From NCBI GenBank assembly GCA_002731315.1, contig PCBG01000015.1, positions 1 to 23,500 of the forward strand: a stretch of 23,500 bases of DNA. The letters are read 5' to 3'. The notes under the pieces are model-generated. The model did not search any database, was not told where the DNA came from, and worked only from the letters and a program-made list of their open reading frames with translations. Made by a program: the position numbers and the translations under genes. This DNA comes from Rhodospirillaceae bacterium. GTDB lineage: Bacteria > Pseudomonadota > Alphaproteobacteria > Puniceispirillales > Puniceispirillaceae. Positions 13,998 to 21,759 of the stretch are shown here, one piece after another; within the stretch, counting starts at the first letter, position 1, and every line of letters starts with the position of its first letter.

Positions 13998-14864
13998 ATG
14001 TCAGCGGAGTTTGTAATTGCACCGCATATGCGGCTACAAGAATGGGTTGGTGTTGAAAAAGGCTATTTCGATGATGAAGGGCTGGCCTATGCGCTCGAGG
14101 ACCAGTTGAAATCAGCCACAAACCATGTGCATGACCTCGGTGACAAGGTGGGGGCCTACCAGACGTTCGAAAAAGGCCGGTCCAGCGACGTCAGCTGTGC
14201 CTGCCACTGGACTGTGAATGTGGCAGCGGCCTCTGGCCACGGGCGCCTGTATGGTAAAGCCTATTCGGTATCTCCTTGTGGGATTTTTGTGCCGTCGGAG
14301 TCTGATATTAGGACACCGGAAGACCTTGCAAATGTCCCGATTTCGGTCGGTTTCCAGTCTGGAAGCCATTATTCGACCATTCAGGCGTTGGAGCCGTTTC
14401 TGTCCGCCGATGAGATAAATCTGTCCTATTCAGATGGCTTGCTGTTCCGGCGGATGGAGCATCTGATCGATGGCAATGTTCCGGCGGTCAGCTTGTTCAG
14501 TGGCCCCTATTATTTCATGCAACAGCTTGGCTTCCGCAAGGTGCTCGATACAAGCTTCATGATGGCGGCGATGGTAGCTGAGGATACCAGCCTTGATGAT
14601 GTCGAGAAATATTTCGCTGCACTGCGCCGTGCGCAGGCGGATATCGACCTGCGGCCGGAACTCTATACCCATTATTATCGCGAGGAGTTCCCCGAGCGGT
14701 TCCGCGACCAGATTGACACACGGCTGTTTGGCCCAGGCGAGCGCATCGTATTTGAGGAATATTCCAAAGACATCTACGACAAGTCCCGTCAGTGGATTGA
14801 TGAGCGTGGCATCTTTGAAGATGGTATTGGGGAGCGGAATTTCGAACAGGCAGTTATTCTCTGA
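13998..14864 (+). CDS. NMT1/SsuA-like periplasmic-binding-fold protein without signal peptide
   Basis: This 288-residue protein has the type II periplasmic-binding-protein fold of the NMT1/THI5 and NitT/TauT group. Evidence is the early segment EWVGVEKGYFDDEGLAYALE, the SESDIRTPEDLANVPISVGF segment (a 'DL.g..i.V' strand-loop) and SGSHYSTIQALEPFL. It starts directly at MSAEFVIAPHMR with no signal peptide, and GGGAG is 7 nt upstream of the ATG, so the short start is secure. It is therefore probably cytoplasmic: a sensor, an enzyme such as the THI5-type HMP-P synthases, or a protein whose secretion signal was lost. A C67-A-C69-H70 cluster and C94 could bind a metal. Two transport ATPase/permease pairs lie farther downstream, but none sits beside this gene. 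Fold assignment is moderate; activity is unknown. Confidence 0.75.
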   Translation: MSAEFVIAPHMRLQEWVGVEKGYFDDEGLAYALEDQLKSATNHVHDLGDKVGAYQTFEKGRSSDVSCACHWTVNVAAASGHGRLYGKAYSVSPCGIFVPSESDIRTPEDLANVPISVGFQSGSHYSTIQALEPFLSADEINLSYSDGLLFRRMEHLIDGNVPAVSLFSGPYYFMQQLGFRKVLDTSFMMAAMVAEDTSLDDVEKYFAALRRAQADIDLRPELYTHYYREEFPERFRDQIDTRLFGPGERIVFEEYSKDIYDKSRQWIDERGIFEDGIGERNFEQAVIL

Positions 14865-15103
14865 TAGGCACCGCGCACCTAGGTGACCGTTCGGAGGAGT
14901 TGCAAATAAGCCTCTGCTTTGGCTCGCTGGCGAAGGTTGCTTGCTCAGTCGTTTGTCTCAAAGGTTTTGCGGGCGGCAATCGCCGGTTTGCAAGCGAGTT
15001 CGATAGACCCGTTTTGCACGGTCCCGATGGCGGACCTGTCAGCAGGGTTTTCCACCGGGTTACTTCCATTCGGCAGCAATGTAGCGATGTCCGAGCTCGG
15101 CTG
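14865..15103. other. Intergenic gap between convergent genes; frame of the monooxygenase stays open past its stop
   Basis: There is no clear gene and no hairpin with T-run. On the minus strand, the reading frame of the FAD monooxygenase continues open for 52 codons beyond its TGA (stop at 14945-14947). The extension has moderately coding-like composition, for example GTVQNGSIELACKPAIAARK. This may be a relic of a longer C-terminus or chance. Confidence 0.35.
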
Positions 15104-16711
15104 TCATGTTTCATCTTCAAACTGTCCCGTCGCACGATCTAGAATATCGGTCGCATCCGCGTGTGCTGCTGACCCCGCCCAAGCAATAAAGTGGTCAGGC
15201 CGGACTAATATGGCCTCTACGCTATATAAATCCATTAGCTCAGCGGATGCCAGATCAAGCGTTTTTAATGGAATGCCGCGCTGCCGGGCTGCTGATGTGA
15301 AAGCATTAGTCAGACCTGCGTCGTCTGCGAGGTTCATCAGGGTAAAGCCGGCTCCCAGCGCTTTCCACAGATCAGTGGCGTCTGGCAGAGGTGCAGGTGC
15401 CAGATGATGTCCTGCCTGTGCGGTTACAGTGTGCTGCCCAGTTGCGCCGGATACAGCGCCGGGATGTCCGCAGACAATGGGGGACCCGGCATAATGCGGC
15501 AGATATTGCGTCACCATACTGTCATCGCCGGCCGCGCGCTGGGCCCAAGCATCCTCGAAAGCGGCAAGGTCGCGGCGGGGGTCAAATTCCTCGGTGAAGC
15601 TTCGATCGTCGATGATTGATTTGACTATGAAATCATCACGTGTTGAGGCAAAGACCGGGTGCCGCTCACTCGAATAGCTGTCCAGCAACTGCGGCCCGCC
15701 CCAGCCATCAAGGCAGGCTGACAGTTTCCAGGAAAGGTTGCGCGCATCCTCGAAGCCTATATTGACGCCATAGCCGCCGTAGGGTGGGTGCGAATGCGCT
15801 GCATCACCCGCAATGAATACCCGGCCCATGCTGTAGTTGTCTGCGAGGCTGAGGCGCAGTTCCCAGAAACCGACATATTCAAACTCGATATCGATTGGCG
15901 CCCCTACGGCCTTTTCGAGGAACGTGCCGAAATCAAAATTGTCGCGTGTTGTTCCCGCCGGAACCGGCGCATGGAAGAACCAGTTGCAATCAAGGTCAAC
16001 CCGGCCAAGGAACTGCCAATAACCCTTCAGATCTGGATTAATGGCATTAAAGATTGCCTTTTCGCCATAGATAGACAGCTTTTTATCAAGCTGTTGTGAA
16101 CGAAAGACAAGCAACGCCATTAGCCTGTCATGCGGTTCAACAGTCTGGGTAATGCCTGCCGCCTCGCGCACGGGCGAGCGGGCTCCGTCACAGCCGATCA
16201 GATAGCTCGCTATTTGATTGCGCTGACCTTTCCCTTTTGTTTCCTGGATTGTAACAGTAACGCTATCTTCATTCTGGTCGAGTGCGACAAAACTCCAGCC
16301 CGGTAGAAAGGTGATGCGATCATCAGCCGCCGCGCGTGCACGCAGCACAGCTTCAGTTTCGTACTGCGGCAGCCTTTCATTGGTTGCAGCGTAGTAATTG
16401 ATGATTTTTGCCCGGTTGAACCATTCATAGTGATAGTTGGACAGGAAGCTGCCATAGGTCGCCACGCCGCCGCTGCCATAGCTTCGCGGGATTGGCGCGG
16501 CGGCCCTGATCGCATCGGTTACGCCCCACCGTTGGAAATGTTCGCCGGTGCGCGGCGTCAGGTTTTGACCCTTCGGAATCCGCTGGATGTTTTCATGCCG
16601 TTCAACAATGATGCTGCGATGCCCATTGACCGACAGATCTATGGCCAGACCGACGCCAACAGGGCCGCCACCAATGATGATCACGTCATTCTTAAATTCT
16701 GATTCGGACAT
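15104..16711 (-). CDS. FAD-dependent aromatic-ring monooxygenase (PheA/TfdB family)
   Basis: This flavoprotein hydroxylates an aromatic (often phenolic) substrate using NAD(P)H and O2. It is 535 residues from the ATG at 16711, with GGAG 6 nt upstream (complement of 16718-16721); a longer frame adds 14 unconvincing residues. Three FAD signatures are present in order. The Rossmann GGGPVGVG is near residues 14-21 with VER at about 36-38. CDGARSPVREAAG contains D175. GRVFIAGDAAHSHPPYGGYG contains D303. The C-terminal part (about 430-535) has the thioredoxin-like domain ending of this group, with YSVEAILVRPDHFIAW. The gene is convergent with the binding-fold gene and about 230 bp from the GntR gene. 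An aldehyde dehydrogenase lies at the window end. The substrate could be a phenolic acid, but this is not shown by the sequence. Confidence 0.93.
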   Translation of the reverse strand: MSESEFKNDVIIIGGGPVGVGLAIDLSVNGHRSIIVERHENIQRIPKGQNLTPRTGEHFQRWGVTDAIRAAAPIPRSYGSGGVATYGSFLSNYHYEWFNRAKIINYYAATNERLPQYETEAVLRARAAADDRITFLPGWSFVALDQNEDSVTVTIQETKGKGQRNQIASYLIGCDGARSPVREAAGITQTVEPHDRLMALLVFRSQQLDKKLSIYGEKAIFNAINPDLKGYWQFLGRVDLDCNWFFHAPVPAGTTRDNFDFGTFLEKAVGAPIDIEFEYVGFWELRLSLADNYSMGRVFIAGDAAHSHPPYGGYGVNIGFEDARNLSWKLSACLDGWGGPQLLDSYSSERHPVFASTRDDFIVKSIIDDRSFTEEFDPRRDLAAFEDAWAQRAAGDDSMVTQYLPHYAGSPIVCGHPGAVSGATGQHTVTAQAGHHLAPAPLPDATDLWKALGAGFTLMNLADDAGLTNAFTSAARQRGIPLKTLDLASAELMDLYSVEAILVRPDHFIAWAGSAAHADATDILDRATGQFEDET

Positions 16712-16944
16712 CGCCGTCTCCAGGCATCGGGTCGGGAGCCACTCCGTCATCATCCCTCAACATAGACATCGGCATCCCTGACATTATTCTCACCTTCTTG
16801 CAACAAAGATCCCAGGATGCTTGGGTGCGTTCGTAAACGCCGCATCCCTCAAAATGCCGTGCCCGGGTGTTTGATAATGACCCACTGGCGGAGGCGTGCA
16901 GGATAGGGAGGGATCATAAATGGGAAAGTGCCGGCGATGCTGCG
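16712..16944. other. Upstream region of the FAD monooxygenase; short plus-strand ORF start with strong SD
   Basis: This holds the promoter for the monooxygenase on the minus strand and the 3' end flank of the GntR gene. On the plus strand AGGGAGG (16905-16911) lies 8 nt before an ATG at 16920 that opens 26 codons to about 17000, antisense to the GntR gene end. I do not believe it is a gene. No terminator-like stem with a T-run is seen. Confidence 0.35.
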
Positions 16945-17634
16945 TCAGAATAATTCGTGATATTCAGCTGGGGCGCTGGAATGTTCGCGCATCATATTGA
17001 AGGCACGCGTTCCATCGCCTGTTTCAATAGCCCTCTTGATAATCACATGCTGGCTGTGGCTGACAATAATTCGGTTCAGTGACCAGTTGACATGGTCGCT
17101 GCCCACCACCTCGCCCACCCCGCTATCCGGCATCACCTTGAGGCGACGCAGGCAATCCTCGATGAACGGATTGTCGCTGCCCTGCATGATGGTCCGGTGG
17201 AAAATGAGATTAGCCACGGTGAAGGCTTCAATCGCCTCATTATCCAGCACCCCTCGGCCGATAATTGCGCCGGTGGCTTCAACGGATTTGTTGAGCCGTT
17301 CACGGTTCAGCGCGGAAAGACCATGATGCGCAAGCCGCTGAGCCGCCAGCCCTTCAAGGACGCCGCGCACTTCGGTGGCCTGTGCCTGCGCTTCAGCGCT
17401 GAATGTCCGGGCGCTGTAACCACGCCCGTCCAGCTTGATCAGCAGACCTTCGGCATGAAGGAGTTTCAGCGCCATCCGGATGGGTGTCCGTGATGCCCCC
17501 AGCTTTCGACTGAGTTCGCTCTCGGTGATCCGCTCACCCGCTTCGAACGCGTTGCCCGCAATCATCTCGCGGATGGCACCTGCAACGGCCTCATCGCTGT
17601 TGTTTCCGCGCCCGGTATCCGGTGTCTGTATCAT
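16945..17634 (-). CDS. GntR family transcriptional regulator, FCD (FadR-type) subfamily
   Basis: This DNA-binding regulator has 229 residues. The N-terminal winged helix (about 13-77) contains ESELSRKLGASRTPIRMALK, the GntR recognition helix region, and LDGRGYSARTF as the wing. The remainder is an all-helical FCD ligand-binding domain. Candidate metal/ligand residues are N-x3-H (ANLIFH) and the late HSQH and REH histidines, which fit metal-binding FCD proteins. AGGAG (complement of 17641-17645) is 6 nt before the ATG. It is divergent from the Liv-type operon, with 271 bp between the start codons; that gap carries three TGAATTC palindromic elements that are likely its operators. FCD regulators usually respond to organic acids or sugars related to the adjacent pathway, so it probably controls the Liv operon and aldehyde dehydrogenase. 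Confidence 0.95.
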   Translation of the reverse strand: MIQTPDTGRGNNSDEAVAGAIREMIAGNAFEAGERITESELSRKLGASRTPIRMALKLLHAEGLLIKLDGRGYSARTFSAEAQAQATEVRGVLEGLAAQRLAHHGLSALNRERLNKSVEATGAIIGRGVLDNEAIEAFTVANLIFHRTIMQGSDNPFIEDCLRRLKVMPDSGVGEVVGSDHVNWSLNRIIVSHSQHVIIKRAIETGDGTRAFNMMREHSSAPAEYHELF

Positions 17635-17700
17635 GCATGGCTCCTGTCAGATATCCGATTCGGCTATTCCTGCGTCACAAAGGATTCAGTAAACTTTCAT

Positions 17701-17787
17701 ATGAATTCATAATAGCGGATTTTCATCCAATTTTCTATCAAAATTCAATAAATGAATTCGATATAGAGATAAATGAATTCAATACAG
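17701..17787. promoter_or_regulatory. Repeated TGAATTC operator-like sites between GntR regulator and Liv operon
   Basis: ATGAATTCAT (17701-17710) is a perfect 10-bp palindrome. ATAAATGAATTCGATATAG (17748-17766) and ATAAATGAATTCAATACAG (17769-17787) are direct repeats with 17 of 19 identical bases, exactly 21 bp apart (two helical turns). Such repetition in a divergent regulator/target gap points to binding sites for the FCD regulator. A further TTCA half-site lies at 17744-17747. Confidence 0.65.
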
Positions 17788-17905
17788 ATCAAAATGTGGA
17801 ATTTGGTTGCAGTGCGCCTGTGGCTTTCTAAGATTTTTAGTAACAACAAACAGGCCATCGCAGCGCCGCTGCATGGCCACGCGAATTCGTTCTGGGAGGA
17901 AAACC

Positions 17906-19102
17906 ATGTTGAAGAGTTTGTTCAAGGCAGCTGCGATTGCCACGTCGGCCTCGTTTCTCGCCATCGCCGCGCAGGCGCAAGATGTCATCAAGATCGGTCA
18001 GGTGGCGCCGAAGTCCGGTCCGCTTGCGGGCGGCTCTGCCGTGACCCAGTGGCCAAATGTGGAGCTGTGGTCCAAGCAGGTTAATGCTGCTGGCGGGCTG
18101 AATGTCGGTGGCAAGAAGATGATGGTTGAGATCATCGAATATGATGACAAGACAAATCCGGGCGAGCATATCAAGGCGGCACAGCGGCTTGCTGAGGTGG
18201 ATCAAGTCGATTTCATCATCGCGCCGTATGGCACCGGCTTCAACCTGGCTGCGGCTCCCATCTATGCCAAATATAACTATCCGCAGATTGCAGTATCGGC
18301 CATTTCCGACAAGATGCCGGAACTGACATCGCGCTATGACAATTTATTCTTTACGCTTGGCAACACCACATCCTTTACCGACTCTGTTATCGAGATACTC
18401 TCGGGCATGCGCGACGCCGGTACGATCGGCAACCGTGTTGCGATGGTGAATGTCGCTGATGCGTTTGGCATTGAGCTTGCCGAGGCGGCACGCCCAAAGA
18501 TGAAGGAAGCTGGGTTCGACATTGTTTATGACAAGTCCTACCCACTCGGCACGCCTGACCTTTCGCCGATTATTAAAGGTGCCAAGGATAGCAACCCAGA
18601 CGCTTTCATTGCTTGGTCCTATCCGCCAGACACTTTTGGGCTGACCGAGCAGGCAATCATCCAGGACCTTGATGTGAAGATGTATTACACGGCGGTGGCA
18701 ACCTGCTTCCCGGCCTTCAAGGGCAAGTTTGGCTCCAAGGTCGAGGGTGTGTTTGGTGCCGGTGGCGTGAACCAAGAATCACCGAAGATCCAGGAGTACT
18801 TTAAGGCTCACAAGGAAATTACGGGCAAGGATGCTGATGGCTGGGCTTCAGCCAACACTTACGTATCAATGCAAATTCTTGGTCAGGCTATCGAGGGTGC
18901 TGGCACACTTGATCGGAAGACTGTGACCCAGTACATCAAGGACAACACCTTCGATACGATCATGGGACCCATCAGTTTTGAGAACCAGATCTCGAACAAG
19001 TACTGGACCGTTGGCCAGTGGCAGAATGGCAAATTCCGTGGCGTGAAGTCGTCGCAGATGGATGGTGCCGCTCCAATTGTTGCTAAGGACGGTTGGAACT
19101 GA
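17906..19102 (+). CDS. Liv-type ABC transporter substrate-binding protein
   Basis: This periplasmic binding protein belongs to the branched-chain amino acid (HAAT) ABC uptake family and has a type I periplasmic-binding fold. It is 398 residues from the ATG at 17906, set by GGGAGGA (17894-17900) 5 nt upstream. The signal peptide runs to AIAAQA, about residue 24. The mature start DVIKIGQVAPKSGPLAGGSA and the segments 'DKTNPGEHIKAAQRLAEVDQ' and 'DFIIAPYGTGFNLAAAPIY' are hallmarks of LivK-type/Leu-Ile-Val-binding proteins. Amide, urea and aromatic-acid binders share the fold, so the ligand is open. It is the first gene of an operon with two permeases, two ATPases and an aldehyde dehydrogenase. 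A strong hairpin follows it, which would give more binding protein than permease. Repeated sites upstream suggest control by the divergent GntR protein. Confidence 0.93.
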   Translation: MLKSLFKAAAIATSASFLAIAAQAQDVIKIGQVAPKSGPLAGGSAVTQWPNVELWSKQVNAAGGLNVGGKKMMVEIIEYDDKTNPGEHIKAAQRLAEVDQVDFIIAPYGTGFNLAAAPIYAKYNYPQIAVSAISDKMPELTSRYDNLFFTLGNTTSFTDSVIEILSGMRDAGTIGNRVAMVNVADAFGIELAEAARPKMKEAGFDIVYDKSYPLGTPDLSPIIKGAKDSNPDAFIAWSYPPDTFGLTEQAIIQDLDVKMYYTAVATCFPAFKGKFGSKVEGVFGAGGVNQESPKIQEYFKAHKEITGKDADGWASANTYVSMQILGQAIEGAGTLDRKTVTQYIKDNTFDTIMGPISFENQISNKYWTVGQWQNGKFRGVKSSQMDGAAPIVAKDGWN

Positions 19103-19112
19103 TCCGGACATT

Positions 19113-19153
19113 AAAGGAAACTGGCCATCCTGCAGGTGGCCAGTTTCCTTTTT
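19113..19153 (+). terminator. Strong intrinsic terminator/attenuator after the binding-protein gene
   Basis: AAAGGAAACTGGCCA (19113-19127) pairs perfectly with TGGCCAGTTTCCTTT (19137-19151), a 15-bp stem with a 9-nt loop. Five T residues lie at 19149-19153. It is 11 bp after the stop codon. Partial read-through would feed the permease and ATPase genes. Confidence 0.85.
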
Positions 19154-19238
19154 CTTGATGTTTTTCCCGGAAATCCGGCGTCACCACGTCAACCACGGGG
19201 TTGGCGTAGCGGGTTTCTGGTCCCTGGGGTAGCGTGAG

Positions 19239-20102
19239 ATGGATATCATCATCACAGGTCTTTTGCTTGGCGGCACCTATGCGCTCATCGCATTTGGCCT
19301 GAACATGCAATATGGCGTTGCTAGGATCATGAATCTGGCCAATGGCGAGTTTCTTGTTCTTGGTGCGTTGGCAGCCTTCTGGATCTTTGTGGCCGATGCA
19401 ATCAGCCCGATCCTAACGATGCTCATCGTGGCGCCCTTGTCCTTTTTTGGAAACTGGGTGATCTATAAGGCGCTGCTTCGACCGCTTGTGAATCGGGCGA
19501 AGAACCAGGGCCAGCTAGAGGTGGATTCAATCCTTGCAACCTTCGGGATGAGCTTTGCGCTTGTCGGTATCATGGTATCGATCCATGGCGAATATTATAC
19601 CTATTCCTATCTTGCAGAACCCTTTGAAATTGTGGGCGAGACATTCGCGCTGAACCGCATCATCGCCTTCTGCTTTGCGGTTTTGATCGGTGCCATTCTG
19701 TGGCTGTGGCTTTATTTCACCCGGCCCGGCATGGCAATGCGCGCTGTGTCGGTGAGCACCGAGGCCAGCGGCCTCGTGGGTATTAATGTGCCAAGGATGT
19801 CGGCGCTTGCCTTTGCCCTTGGCGGCGCGGTCACCACCATGGGGGGCACGCTGATTTCGACCTTCATCACGCTTGATGCATCGGTTGGTGTGATCTTCAC
19901 CATGAAGGCGCTGATCATCATCATCATGGGCGGCGTCGGTGACATTCGCGGTGCGATCGTCGCCGCGCTTATCCTCGGCCTTGTCGAAACCACGGTTGCG
20001 CGGTTGATTGACCCTGGCCTTACCCTCGCCTCTGCCTATGCGATTTTCGTGCTTGTGCTGCTGTTCCGGCCACGGGGCCTGTTCGGGAGAAAGGCAACAT
20101 GA
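19239..20102 (+). CDS. Liv-type ABC transporter permease (LivH-like)
   Basis: This is the first inner-membrane permease of the ABC importer, 287 residues, the normal LivH length. The start MDIIITGLLLGGTYALIAFG with NMQYGVARIMNLANGEFLVL is the LivH signature (the G-x-MNLAHG-x-F-like motif reads MNLANGEF). The cytoplasmic coupling region includes RPGMAMRAVSVSTEASGLVG and GINVPRMSALAFALGG, and the C-terminus MGGVGDIRGAIVAALILGLVE matches the family. There are about eight transmembrane helices. It begins 136 bp after the binding-protein gene, with a terminator between, and overlaps the next permease by 4 bp (ATGA type), so these two are translationally coupled. The SD is poor (GGGGTAGCGTGAG upstream). 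Confidence 0.95.
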   Translation: MDIIITGLLLGGTYALIAFGLNMQYGVARIMNLANGEFLVLGALAAFWIFVADAISPILTMLIVAPLSFFGNWVIYKALLRPLVNRAKNQGQLEVDSILATFGMSFALVGIMVSIHGEYYTYSYLAEPFEIVGETFALNRIIAFCFAVLIGAILWLWLYFTRPGMAMRAVSVSTEASGLVGINVPRMSALAFALGGAVTTMGGTLISTFITLDASVGVIFTMKALIIIIMGGVGDIRGAIVAALILGLVETTVARLIDPGLTLASAYAIFVLVLLFRPRGLFGRKAT

Positions 20103-21037
20103 GCCACGGGTCCGATTTCAAATCCCTGGCCTGGGGTGCGGTACTGCTGCTACTGGCAGCCTGCGTGCCGCTTGTTGCCAATGGCTACTGGATGTCGATC
20201 GCACTGACCATCGCCATGTTTACTGTGCTGGCGACAAGCTGGTCGCTCTTTTCTGGCCCGACACATTACATCTCGCTGGCAACTGCGGCCTTTTTCGGGG
20301 TGGGGGGCTATCTGGTCGGCACCGGCATGTCCGATTACAACATGGGCTTCTGGGAGATGGTGGTCATTGCGCCATTTGTCGGCGCGGTACTTGCCTTCCT
20401 GATTGGAATTGCGACCCTGCGCCTGTCGGGCGTGTATTTCGTGATCTTCACACTGGGCCTTGCCGAAATGATCCGCACCCTTGTGTCCTGGATCCAGAAT
20501 AATTTTACCGGTTCACGCGGGCTATATGTGCTGACCGACCTGACCGAGGCCGATATCTATATCTATCTCGTGATCCTTGCCGCGGTGGTCTATCTGGCCG
20601 GCTGGTGGGTCAACCGCTCGCGTCTCGGCTTTGCGCTGCGAATTATCGGCAATGACGAAACAGTGGCGCGTCATGTCGGCATCAATACCGCGACATCAAA
20701 GGTGATCCTGTTTACCTTTTCCGGTTTTGTCGCTGCGCTTGTGGGTGCGCTGATCGCGCCGCGATACACCTATATCGAACCGAATGGCGTGTTCTCGCCC
20801 GAGATTTCCTTCATTGTCGTCATCATGGCGCTTCTTGGTGGTACCGGCCGGCTCTGGGGGCCGATCGTCGGGGTCATCCCCTTTGCGCTGCTGCAGGAAT
20901 ACATCAACGCCAATTATTCCAGCTATTCGACACTAGTCATGGGCATCGCTTTCCTGGTGATCGTCTATTTCTTGCCCAAGGGCGTTGTCGGCCGGATCGA
21001 ACAGGTGCTGGCCAAGCGGGAGCGTTCGACATGGTAG
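20099..21037 (+). CDS. Liv-type ABC transporter permease (LivM-like)
   Basis: This is the second inner-membrane permease, 312 residues. LivM features are the N-terminal helices with LFSGPTHYISLATAAFFGVG (the family's 'SLG.AAFFGIGAY' region), then FLIGIATLRLSGVYFVIFTL (a characteristic 'LRLRGIYFAIATL'-type segment). The coupling motif is RSRLGFALRIIGNDETVARH followed by VGINTATSKV, and the end reads LLGGTGRLWGPIVGVIPFAL. It overlaps LivH by 4 bp and the following ATPase gene by 7 bp, indicating a tightly packed operon. The heterodimer with the LivH-like protein forms the channel for the substrate delivered by the binding protein. Confidence 0.95.
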   Translation: MSHGSDFKSLAWGAVLLLLAACVPLVANGYWMSIALTIAMFTVLATSWSLFSGPTHYISLATAAFFGVGGYLVGTGMSDYNMGFWEMVVIAPFVGAVLAFLIGIATLRLSGVYFVIFTLGLAEMIRTLVSWIQNNFTGSRGLYVLTDLTEADIYIYLVILAAVVYLAGWWVNRSRLGFALRIIGNDETVARHVGINTATSKVILFTFSGFVAALVGALIAPRYTYIEPNGVFSPEISFIVVIMALLGGTGRLWGPIVGVIPFALLQEYINANYSSYSTLVMGIAFLVIVYFLPKGVVGRIEQVLAKRERSTW

Positions 21038-21759
21038 CAACGGTTCTCAGCGTATCGAACGCAACTAAACGCTTTGGCGGGCTTGTCGCCGTCAACAACC
21101 TGTCCTTTGACGTCAATAGTGACGAGGTGATGGGGATCATTGGTCCGAACGGGTCGGGCAAGACCACCATGATGAATCTGATTTCGGGCGCGCTGCGCCT
21201 TAGTGAAGGGTCCATCAGCCTTGATGGGCGATTTATCAGCAGTCTGACGGCAAACCAAATCAACCAGCGTGGCATCGCACGCACCTTTCAGCTTGTCCGT
21301 ATCCTGCCCAGCCTGACGGTGGTCGAGAACTGCATGGCAGGCATGGTGTTCGGCCACAGGCGAATCTGGGGAGACCAAGCCCGCTATGAGGCAGGCAAGC
21401 TTATCGCGCGCGTCGGTCTGTCCGGCAAGGAGGCGGTGCCGGTCGGCTCGCTGACCTATATCGACCAGAAACGGCTGGAGCTTGCCCGTGCGCTGGCCGC
21501 CTCGCCGAAGCTGTTGCTTCTCGACGAATGGCTGGCCGGCCTTAACCCGACCGAACTGCAGGAAGGTATCACCCTTATCAGGTCGCTCCGCGAAGAAGGC
21601 ATCACCATTATCCTTGTCGAGCATGTGATGGATGCCATCCGTTCGCTGTGCGACCGCTGCATTGTCATGGCGGCGGGGACCAAGATTGCCGAGGGCGCAC
21701 CGGATATGGTGCTTGCCGATCCGGAAGTGGTAAAAGTCTATATCGGAGAGGATATCTGA
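21031..21759 (+). CDS. Liv-type ABC transporter ATP-binding protein (LivG-like)
   Basis: This is one of two cytoplasmic ATPases of the importer, 242 residues. Walker A is GPNGSGKTT (residues 38-46) and Walker B is LLLLDEW with D165-E166. The long insert between the Q-loop and signature region (MAGMVFGHRRIWGDQARYEA) and the end (EHVMDAIRSLCDRCIVMAAG) identify the LivG type. The signature loop is degenerate: SLTYIDQKRLELARAL in place of an LSGGQ-like run, which is usual for LivG proteins (commonly LAYGQQRRLE). Less usual, the D-loop region reads DEWLAGLNP, with Trp where most ABC proteins have Pro (DEP). The start overlaps the LivM stop by 7 bp, and the TGA overlaps the next ATG by 1 bp. Confidence 0.94.
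   Translation: MVATVLSVSNATKRFGGLVAVNNLSFDVNSDEVMGIIGPNGSGKTTMMNLISGALRLSEGSISLDGRFISSLTANQINQRGIARTFQLVRILPSLTVVENCMAGMVFGHRRIWGDQARYEAGKLIARVGLSGKEAVPVGSLTYIDQKRLELARALAASPKLLLLDEWLAGLNPTELQEGITLIRSLREEGITIILVEHVMDAIRSLCDRCIVMAAGTKIAEGAPDMVLADPEVVKVYIGEDI

Noticed and set aside
14919..15407. 162-codon plus-strand open frame across the monooxygenase 3' end
   Set aside because: It lies mostly opposite the monooxygenase in a codon-aligned antisense frame, has no recognisable family features and no good SD. It is a shadow of the real gene.
16920..17000. 26-codon plus-strand ORF with AGGGAGG SD
   Set aside because: It is antisense to the GntR gene end, very Arg/Cys-rich and without family features; the SD-like sequence is probably chance.
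17882..17889. CGAATTCG palindrome just before the Liv binding-protein SD, possible fourth operator
   Set aside because: It shares only GAATTC with the other sites, lacks their flanks and lies next to the SD; likely coincidence.
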